Source: JAWVZH01 sp033722295
Lineage (GTDB): Bacteria; Bacteroidota; Bacteroidia; Chitinophagales; Saprospiraceae
Length of the DNA: 13,325 nt
Assembly (NCBI GenBank): GCA_033722295.1
Contig: JAWVZH010000087.1
Coordinates: 1 to 13,325, forward strand
Direction: 5' to 3'
Part shown: positions 8,870 through 13,325 of the stretch, piece by piece
Numbering within the stretch: the stretch's first letter is position 1
Layout: every line of letters starts with the position of its first letter
Translations under genes and position numbers: made by a program
Notes under the pieces: generated by a model
Database searches by the model: none
Told to the model about the DNA's origin: nothing
What the model saw: only the letters and a program-made list of their open reading frames with translations

Positions 8870-8977
8870 CGTTAAGATTATCTTTATAACAAAGGCTGAA
8901 GCTGTCGCGTTATCTTAGCAGCCGATCACTTGATTTTGGCACTTTACCAAATTTCAGTCATACACCATCGACATCAT

Positions 8978-9631
8978 ATGAAGAATCTGATCATATTAAT
9001 TCTTGTCCTCTTCAGCCTGACAGCCGCGGCACAAGAGGAAAAAAGGACCGCTCAGGATGAGCTTGTGCAATTTTCTGGACTGGTATTAACAGAAGAAAAT
9101 GATGAGTTGGTGCCACTTCCATTTGTCAATATCGCTATCGTTGGCACCAACCGTGGTACTTATTCCAATTTGGACGGTTTCTTCACTATTGTTGGAAGTA
9201 AGGGTGATACTGTGAGATTTACGTCAATCGGTTTCAGACCGGTTTCTTATGTCATTCCAGATACCCTGGAATCGAATCGGTATTCCGTATATCAGTTGAT
9301 GACGCAGGATACGATACTCCTTCCCGAAACTGTGATCTATCCATGGCCGAGCAGAGAACATTTCAGACTTGAATTTCTCGCTATGGATGTCAGTGACGAG
9401 CTGGAATCCCGAGCCGAGGAAAACCTGGCAGAAGATGCACTTAAGGAAATGAGGGAAAAGATCCCGGCCGATGGTAATGAAAGTGCAGATCAATATTTAA
9501 GGGCTCAGGCCAATGCTCAATACTACAGTGGACAGATCCGTCCCATGAATATCCTCAATCCGCTGGCCTGGAAACGATTTTTTGAGGCCTGGAAACGCGG
9601 TGATTTCAAGATTAGCAATGATGATGATTAG
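8978..9631 (+). CDS. Exported carboxypeptidase-regulatory-like domain protein
   Basis: 217 residues from the ATG at 8978. An in-frame TTG at 8930 would add 16 residues before an otherwise clean signal peptide (MKNLIILILVLFSLTAAAQ), so the ATG is chosen. Residues about 31-118 match a CarboxypepD_reg-like beta-sandwich: a FSGLVLTEENDELVPLPFVN strand pair, then the VGTNRGTYSNLDGFFTI core, then the FTSIGF motif. In TonB-dependent receptors this domain precedes the plug, but here there is no plug or barrel. Instead a charged helical tail (about 125-217) contains the segment IRPMNILNPLAWKRFFEAWK (187-206) and an acidic C-terminus (SNDDD). The protein should be periplasmic or attached to the envelope. 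Its function is unknown. It starts 108 bp after lon and may be co-transcribed with it or use a promoter in that gap. Confidence 0.85.
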   Translation: MKNLIILILVLFSLTAAAQEEKRTAQDELVQFSGLVLTEENDELVPLPFVNIAIVGTNRGTYSNLDGFFTIVGSKGDTVRFTSIGFRPVSYVIPDTLESNRYSVYQLMTQDTILLPETVIYPWPSREHFRLEFLAMDVSDELESRAEENLAEDALKEMREKIPADGNESADQYLRAQANAQYYSGQIRPMNILNPLAWKRFFEAWKRGDFKISNDDD

Positions 9632-9787
9632 AATTGCTGGAGCTTGAGGTGTGTAAGGGTCTAATTCTTTGTGCTCTGGTATATTTGGACTTGGATGAAT
9701 TTAGTATGACCGATCAAAACCTGACATAGTAATGATTTACCCTCCAGGTCTTCTATCGCGCCATTTTAATACACTAATTTCGACTCA

Positions 9788-10750
9788 TCAGCGATTTACG
9801 ACATCTGGATTACCCATAAGGCCTGACCGGTAGTTTTTAATGCATTGACGGATCTGATCTTCAGTATTCATAACGAATGGACCATAGGAATATACCGGTT
9901 CATTCAACGGCTGACCGCCAAGAACCAGAAGTTCGCTGGCACATTCAGAATATAAATTAATATTGCTCTGTCCGCGCTCGTACAAGGCCAATTGATTTGT
10001 TTTTACGCTTTTACCCCCTTCGACCTCGACATCTCCGTCGATAATATAAATAAAGGCATTATGCGTCGGATCGGTAGGGATATCCAGTCTGGAATCATCA
10101 TGCATTTTTACGTGGTAGTAAAAGGCAGGGGAGAGAAGGTCGATCTTTGATCTGGCGGTTCCTAGCTGACCCAGAACGACTTTTATCCAGTATTTATCCG
10201 TATTGACGATGTCCATGGCCGGGAGACGATGCACAATCGTCGAGGGATCATCAAATTTGTATTTGGAAGGTGTATTCAACCAGATCTGAAAGCCATGATA
10301 GATTCCGCCATCGTCATACAACTTTTGACCTGATTCTTCCATGTGAATAGCCCCTCGTCCTGAGCTGAACATCATAAAGTCCCCTTTGCCTATCTGAAAA
10401 TCATAATTCAGGCTATCCTTGTGATGGCCTGTGCCTTCTAAGAAATATGTTGTGGGTGTGACTCCTGCGTGCGGATGAGCATCAACGCGCAAAGGATCAC
10501 TGCCAGCTTCCACATTTACTGGTCCGAATTCATCGAACAATACAAAGGGGGATACATAGTCGTTTTGATTGCCTGCAAAAGCCCTCATTACCGGCAATGT
10601 GCCAACATCAACATCATGAGCTTTCAGAATGCGATGGACCTTTCTGTTCTTAACCCCGGAATACATACCGGAATTCAGCGCATTAAGCGGATTGTTGAGA
10701 ACAGTATAACCCAGTATGGCAGAGCCTTTAACAAAGAGACGGCGTTTCAT
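9788..10750 (-). CDS. Pirin family protein with possible Tat signal
   Basis: 320 residues. The cupin core carries the pirin metal site: His92 and His94 in AHPHAG, then His136 and Glu138 in IHMEE. The 42-residue spacing from His94 to His136 is close to that in human pirin and E. coli YhhW. The C-terminus GQPLNEPVYSYGPFVMNTE (279-297) is also characteristic. Pirins bind Fe; some bacterial members are quercetin dioxygenases and others act as redox-sensitive regulators, so the substrate here is unknown. The N-terminus KRRLFVKGSAILG resembles a twin-arginine export signal (RRxF(L/V)K), which would place it in the periplasm. However, the hydrophobic stretch is short and no clear AxA cleavage site follows. 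Met29 (10666-10664) is an alternative start that would give a cytoplasmic 292-residue pirin. A TTTG/TACTTTCA promoter-like pair and a 15-bp palindrome lie upstream. Confidence 0.92.
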   Translation of the reverse strand: MKRRLFVKGSAILGYTVLNNPLNALNSGMYSGVKNRKVHRILKAHDVDVGTLPVMRAFAGNQNDYVSPFVLFDEFGPVNVEAGSDPLRVDAHPHAGVTPTTYFLEGTGHHKDSLNYDFQIGKGDFMMFSSGRGAIHMEESGQKLYDDGGIYHGFQIWLNTPSKYKFDDPSTIVHRLPAMDIVNTDKYWIKVVLGQLGTARSKIDLLSPAFYYHVKMHDDSRLDIPTDPTHNAFIYIIDGDVEVEGGKSVKTNQLALYERGQSNINLYSECASELLVLGGQPLNEPVYSYGPFVMNTEDQIRQCIKNYRSGLMGNPDVVNR

Positions 10751-10768
10751 CTGATCACGAATTTATGA

Positions 10769-10799
10769 TGAAAGTAAATTTAGAGCAATTTTGTTCAAA
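10769..10799 (-). promoter_or_regulatory. Candidate promoter of the pirin gene
   Basis: On the minus strand TTTG (10799-10796) is followed after 19 bases by TACTTTCA (10776-10769). This matches the Bacteroidota -33 TTTG element exactly and the TAnnTTTG -7 element at the first five fixed or spacer-tolerant bases, with two mismatches at its end. The spacing is the expected one. It would put the start of transcription roughly ten bases before the pirin ATG at 10750, supporting the longer pirin with the Tat-like N-terminus. Confidence 0.38.
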
Positions 10800-10810
10800 T
10801 TAGTGAGAAG

Positions 10811-10931
10811 GTATCAATTGACCCCCGGGGTTACTTTGTCAGCTTTATGTCTCTAAAATGAAAAATAGTGATGTAAGTGATTGATAATCAGAAATCAAAG
10901 CCGCTTACTAGCATTCTGTGAAAATTGATAC
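10811..10931. repeat. 9-bp inverted repeat flanking the palindrome region
   Basis: GTATCAATT at 10811-10819 is the exact reverse complement of AATTGATAC at 10923-10931, with 103 bases between. The left arm shares its last base with palindrome copy 1. This could allow DNA looping or long-range RNA pairing, or may be chance in an AT-rich gap. Confidence 0.3.
10819..10833. promoter_or_regulatory. Palindrome copy 1 (possible operator)
   Basis: TGACCCCCGGGGTTA is a 7-1-7 palindrome with one mismatched pair. It is identical at 14 of 15 positions to the copy at 10963-10977. It lies 19 bp upstream of the -33-like element of the pirin gene, a position where activators often bind. The 15 bp are too symmetric (one-base centre) to make a good RNA hairpin, so a DNA-binding site is the more natural reading. 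Confidence 0.45.
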
Positions 10932-10962
10932 ACGATGAGTAATATGTTAAAAAGTGTTAAAA

Positions 10963-10977
10963 TGACCCCCGGGGTCA
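10963..10977. promoter_or_regulatory. Palindrome copy 2 (possible operator, or part of a terminator)
   Basis: TGACCCCCGGGGTCA is a perfect 7-1-7 palindrome. It extends imperfectly outward: GTTAA at 10956-10960 pairs with TTAAC at 10980-10984 across two mismatches. It lies about 28 bases past the stop of the SRPBCC gene (minus strand), where the minus strand continues into ATTTTAACACTTTTT, so it could also act as that gene's terminator. Against this, the centre leaves only a five-base-pair GC stem with a usable loop. Confidence 0.45.
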
Positions 10978-11005
10978 CATTAACATTTACACAACTCTAT
11001 TCTTT

Positions 11006-11452
11006 TTACCTTTCAATATAAGCCTTGACGTCGCGGAGGTCGTTAAGTAGGAGTTTTTTCGTGGGGCCTTTCATCATGAAGCCTAATAGCACTGATAATA
11101 TTCTGGCCATCAAAGTTACAGGTCGCGCACTGAATTGCATTTTGAGTATCAAATCTCCTGCCTCTTCTTCGATGATCATCCTTCCTTTATATATGGATCC
11201 GTGACTTTCTGCTCGGGATTCATAATATTTGTATTCCTCAGAGTCGGTGATCCACATCGTTTCAGTGGCTTCTTTGCCAAACATCGTCCTTGTCTCTCGC
11301 CATTTCAATCCGACCAGGCCATTCTCAGGCTTCTTGAGAATTTCAAGCTTTTCTATTCCCGATATAACCGTGTCAGAGTTTTCAATATCACTGATGACGT
11401 CCCAAATCTCTTCTCTTGTGGCATGGATGGCGACTTGTACTTCTATTTTCAT
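11006..11452 (-). CDS. SRPBCC (START-like) family protein
   Basis: 148 residues. The start MKIEVQVAIHATREEIWDVI is typical of the polyketide cyclase/SRPBCC fold: a first beta strand followed by the helix with a (E/P)xIWDV(I/L) motif. Further strands lie at 46-56 (LVGLKWRETRT), 62-70 and 86-105, and a long C-terminal helix (about 130-147) would close the hydrophobic ligand pocket. No signal peptide is seen, so it should be cytoplasmic; a Leu/Met-rich stretch (112-128) could associate with the membrane or the ligand. Ligand and function are unknown. It starts only 34 bp after the DUF4199 stop on the same strand, so the two are probably one operon. A palindrome that may end transcription follows it. 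Confidence 0.88.
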   Translation of the reverse strand: MKIEVQVAIHATREEIWDVISDIENSDTVISGIEKLEILKKPENGLVGLKWRETRTMFGKEATETMWITDSEEYKYYESRAESHGSIYKGRMIIEEEAGDLILKMQFSARPVTLMARILSVLLGFMMKGPTKKLLLNDLRDVKAYIER

Positions 11453-11486
11453 CTCTATGTTGAATTAAAGTTTTTAAGGGCAATAA

Positions 11487-11996
11487 TTACACTCTGTTTT
11501 GCAAAATGGCCGCGCTGATCAATGAGATCAGCAGACCTATTGGAAGTATCTCCATGTATGTCATCCCGATTTTGATCCATGGGTTTTTATATAACTCCTG
11601 AAATGCCCTTACTTCTTCCAGCTTGACCTGGATATCAGACTCGGACATTTCCGAGGCGCGAAGCGTTGATTCGGTATGGTCATAATATTCTTGCATGAAA
11701 TCAGGTGCTAATGTATTGCTGATGATCATCCAGGAGGCGACATATACCGTGGAAGCGATAATGGTGATATATAGACCCACAAGGAATGCCTTGCCATAAT
11801 TGATGGTACCGCCAAGGTATTTATCCCTGTAAGACCTTATTCCAAAGAAGATAGCCGATAGTGCTATGATCATGGACGTATATCCAATGACTTCTCCATT
11901 ATCCCAGTTCACCAGCTCGGTAGCGAAAGTGATGAAGAGCATAATAGAGACGATAATGCCACTGATGAGGCCAAATGTCAGAACGATCTTTTTCAT
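11487..11996 (-). CDS. DUF4199 family four-helix membrane protein
   Basis: 169 residues from the ATG at 11996. The frame runs back to a GTG at 12044, but the ATG start gives the usual DUF4199 N-terminus (MKKIVLTFGLISGIIVSIML). Family signatures are GEVIGYTSMIIALSAIFFGI (34-53), RSYRDKYLGGTINYGKAF (54-71) and the late motif NPWIKIGMTYMEILPIGLLI (138-157). Predicted membrane helices are at about 5-24, 36-53, 69-93 and 145-165, with a charged extramembrane segment about 98-138 between helices 3 and 4. The family is largely confined to Bacteroidota and its function is not known. It lies between a membrane LuxR-type regulator (113-bp gap upstream) and an SRPBCC gene (34 bp downstream). The upstream gap holds a 12-bp palindrome and could carry its own promoter. 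Confidence 0.9.
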   Translation of the reverse strand: MKKIVLTFGLISGIIVSIMLFITFATELVNWDNGEVIGYTSMIIALSAIFFGIRSYRDKYLGGTINYGKAFLVGLYITIIASTVYVASWMIISNTLAPDFMQEYYDHTESTLRASEMSESDIQVKLEEVRAFQELYKNPWIKIGMTYMEILPIGLLISLISAAILQNRV

Positions 11997-12049
11997 GATA
12001 ATTTGATTTTGCTCTACAAAACAACAAATCAATGTGCCATACACACCTC

Positions 12050-12061
12050 ATACTTTAGTAT
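12050..12061. promoter_or_regulatory. Short palindrome upstream of the DUF4199 gene
   Basis: ATACTTTAGTAT is an inverted repeat with 5-bp arms and a 2-base centre, 54 bp upstream of the DUF4199 start in the gap after the LuxR-type gene. It may be an operator, but such AT-rich palindromes arise easily by chance. Confidence 0.2.
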
Positions 12062-12108
12062 TAAATACATTATGAAGTTTAAATTACAACATTGGTAGAA
12101 TAAGGAAA

Positions 12109-12573
12109 CTAAGGTATTATGCCCATGTTCCGACCGCGTTTGACAGCTTGCGTACGTCGACTGACATCCAGCTTACTGAACAGGTTGGAAATGTGGGTTT
12201 TGACAGTTGGAAGAGAAATATATAATCTCTCAGCAATTTCTTTATTGGACAGTCCGGTGGCGATGAGTTTCAAGATCTCATATTCACGTGAGCTCAATTT
12301 GAGGTGTGCCATAGCCTTCTGATTGATCTCAAAATGCTGTTCACTGCCTGGCCGTTTCTTGATTATCTGTAAGCCTATCCAGATGCCGAGACCTGAGAAC
12401 AGAAGCGCAATAAGACCGATGTAGACCTCTATTGTGAAATTCCTCACCAGATATTGGTATTCGATCGTCTTCAATATCAATAATAGTCCTGCCAAAAAAA
12501 TTGCATACAGACCGATCCTTGTCCAGTAGGGACTTAGGGGCCAGATAGTACTGATTTTTTTCAAATAGGACAT
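12109..12573 (-). CDS. Membrane-anchored LuxR-type HTH transcriptional regulator
   Basis: 154 residues from the ATG at 12573. A longer frame from a TTG at 12597 would overlap the aquaporin gene by 22 bases and is less likely. Two hydrophobic helices (about 19-38 and 49-71) are followed by a short linker and a complete LuxR/NarL-type DNA-binding domain (about 90-149). It contains LSSREYEILKLIATGLSNKEIAERL (at 93-117, cited as two motifs: LSSREYEILKLI and GLSNKEIAERL) and the recognition helix around SLPTVKTHISNLFSKL (120-135). There is no receiver, PAS or other sensor domain, so any signal must reach it through the membrane segments or a partner protein. The ATG is two bases after the aquaporin stop (TAG-GT-ATG), which suggests translational coupling. 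With its neighbours it may regulate its own operon; the target genes are unknown. Confidence 0.9.
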   Translation of the reverse strand: MSYLKKISTIWPLSPYWTRIGLYAIFLAGLLLILKTIEYQYLVRNFTIEVYIGLIALLFSGLGIWIGLQIIKKRPGSEQHFEINQKAMAHLKLSSREYEILKLIATGLSNKEIAERLYISLPTVKTHISNLFSKLDVSRRTQAVKRGRNMGIIP

Positions 12574-12575
12574 AC

Positions 12576-13214
12576 CTATTGTTTTATCATTCGCCAACCG
12601 GCAATAGCCAGGCTGCTACCGATCAGGGGCGCAACGAGATAGATCCACAAATATCCAAAGTTAAGGTTGATGAAAGCAGGACCTATTGATCTTGCCGGAT
12701 TCATGGAAGCACCCGAAACGGGACCGGCAAACATGGCAGCCAACATCACTGTCAGTCCGATGGCCAAACCGGCCATGATCCCTTCTTCTTTACTTCCGGT
12801 AGCTACGTTGATAATAACGAACATAAGAAAAAAGGTAATGATAATTTCGAGAAGAAAGGATTGAAGCAGCGAGCCTGCCGGAAGAGTTTCCCCAAGTGTC
12901 AAGGATTCGGGGAAGAGTAGTTTCAACAATAGGCTGGCCATCAAAGCACCCGTCAACTGGGCGGTAATATATGGGAGAACCATCTTTCCGGGAAGCTTGC
13001 CGGCAAGGCGGAACCCGATCGTCACGGCCGGATTGATGTGTGCACCGGAAATTGTGCCGATCGAATAGATCATCGCTGTGACGATCAATCCAAATGTCAT
13101 GGATATGCCGACGTGACCGATCACTCCATGTGAAATCGAATCAATGACTATCGCTCCAGTTCCACAGAATACGAGGGCGAAGGTGCCTATTGCCTCAGCC
13201 AAATATTTGTTCAC
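12576..13214 (-). CDS. Aquaporin (MIP family) of NIP-like type
   Basis: 212 residues, a compact MIP channel with six membrane helices and two half-helices. The two NPA motifs are at 61-63 (SGAHINPAVT) and 172-174 (SGASMNPARS). Aligning by eye with E. coli AqpZ, the aromatic/arginine filter is Phe41, Ala160, Ala169 and Arg175. AqpZ has Phe/His/Thr/Arg, and GlpF has Trp/Gly/Phe/Arg. The segment around MFAGPVSGASMNPARSIGPA (161-180) resembles plant NIP channels and bacterial aquaporins found in ars operons, which pass arsenite or other uncharged metalloid acids. The second NPA is followed by Arg-Ser rather than the Arg-Asp typical of glycerol facilitators. The start is GTG (13214-13212), and its GTGA overlaps the TGA stop of the phosphatase-like gene upstream. 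Substrate assignment to arsenite is inference from filter and neighbour; water or small solutes remain possible. Confidence 0.95.
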   Translation of the reverse strand: MNKYLAEAIGTFALVFCGTGAIVIDSISHGVIGHVGISMTFGLIVTAMIYSIGTISGAHINPAVTIGFRLAGKLPGKMVLPYITAQLTGALMASLLLKLLFPESLTLGETLPAGSLLQSFLLEIIITFFLMFVIINVATGSKEEGIMAGLAIGLTVMLAAMFAGPVSGASMNPARSIGPAFINLNFGYLWIYLVAPLIGSSLAIAGWRMIKQ

Positions 13215-13325
13215 GACTGACCAATTTGAGAGAAGAGATAAAACATTTCATTTCCGATCTTGTAAGAAGTGGCGTCGTAGACAGTCGATTCTATTTCAGA
13301 GTTATCCGCATACTTTGGATCGGTA
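13211..13325 (-). CDS. 3' end of a low-molecular-weight phosphatase / arsenate-reductase-like gene (partial)
   Basis: A minus-strand frame is open from the right edge to a TGA at 13213-13211, coding 37 residues. They begin TDPKYADNSEIESTVYDATS and end with KIGNEMFYLFSQIGQS. The pattern DPK...(about 15-20 residues)...Y...IG.EM.Y.FS at the very C-terminus is what I know from protein-tyrosine-phosphatase/ArsC-like proteins of Bacteroidota, often found in arsenic resistance operons. The catalytic P-loop (CX5R) would be near the N-terminus, outside the window, so the activity cannot be verified here. The stop overlaps the aquaporin GTG start by four bases, a sign of translational coupling. The family call rests on a short stretch; the existence of a coding frame here is better supported than the name. 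Confidence 0.6.
   Translation of the reverse strand, partial: TDPKYADNSEIESTVYDATSYKIGNEMFYLFSQIGQS

Noticed and set aside
8911..8918. TATCTTAG as a -7 promoter element for the carboxypeptidase-regulatory-like gene
   Set aside because: It is close to TAnnTTTG, but no TTTG lies at the expected upstream spacing.
8894..8923. GGCTG/CAGCC inverted repeat after lon
   Set aside because: Only five pairs with a 20-nt loop and no T-run; likely chance.
9716..9752. Possible minus-strand terminator after the pirin gene (AAGACCTG/CAGGTTTT arms)
   Set aside because: Eight pairs including one G-U wobble, but the loop is 21 nt and the T-run is used in the stem, so it is too weak to call. No other terminator was seen in the convergent gap 9632-9787.
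12574..12597. Longer start (TTG at 12597) for the LuxR-type regulator
   Set aside because: It would overlap the aquaporin gene by 22 bases and adds residues without family likeness; the ATG at 12573 directly after the aquaporin stop is simpler.

Overview
The window looks like chromosomal DNA of a Bacteroidota bacterium, possibly of the Saprospiria type. Evidence: two secreted proteins with C-terminal type A sorting domains of the type IX secretion system (T9SS), a ParE of the Bacteroidota kind, a DUF4199 membrane protein, a stand-alone carboxypeptidase-regulatory-like protein, few Shine-Dalgarno sequences before start codons, and promoter-like elements resembling the Bacteroidota TTTG / TAnnTTTG consensus. 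I saw no rRNA, tRNA, insertion sequence, CRISPR array or clear riboswitch.

Layout. Bases 1-1998 are on the minus strand: the first codons of a possible CvpA-family membrane protein, a strong terminator, and a secreted protein with a PA domain. A 283-bp divergent gap separates this from a plus-strand block (2282-9631): a secreted Asp-box (BNR) propeller protein with its own terminator, topoisomerase IV subunit B (parE), Lon protease (lon), and a small exported carboxypeptidase-regulatory-like protein. From 9788 to the end everything is on the minus strand again. In transcription order these are: the C-terminal end of a low-molecular-weight phosphatase/arsenate-reductase-like protein, a NIP-like aquaporin, a membrane-anchored LuxR-type regulator, a DUF4199 membrane protein, an SRPBCC protein, and a pirin with a possible twin-arginine signal.

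The most interesting part is the right-hand end. The phosphatase-like gene and the aquaporin overlap by four bases (GTGA). The aquaporin stop is followed after two bases by the ATG of the membrane LuxR-type gene, so the three look translationally coupled. The aquaporin has two NPA motifs and the predicted selectivity filter Phe/Ala/Ala/Arg, unlike the Phe/His/Thr/Arg of water-specific AqpZ, and its second half resembles plant NIP-type metalloid channels. Together with an ArsC-like phosphatase this suggests the tail of an arsenic or metalloid detoxification operon, with an unusual two-transmembrane LuxR-type regulator attached. The key ArsC residues, and any ArsR or ACR3 gene, would lie beyond the right edge.

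A second point of interest is the pirin upstream region. It holds two copies of a 15-bp palindrome, TGACCCC-C-GGGGT(C/T)A, 144 bp apart. One lies just upstream of a plausible pirin promoter, which suggests an operator for an unknown regulator. The parE-lon region is ordinary housekeeping, except that parC does not follow parE.
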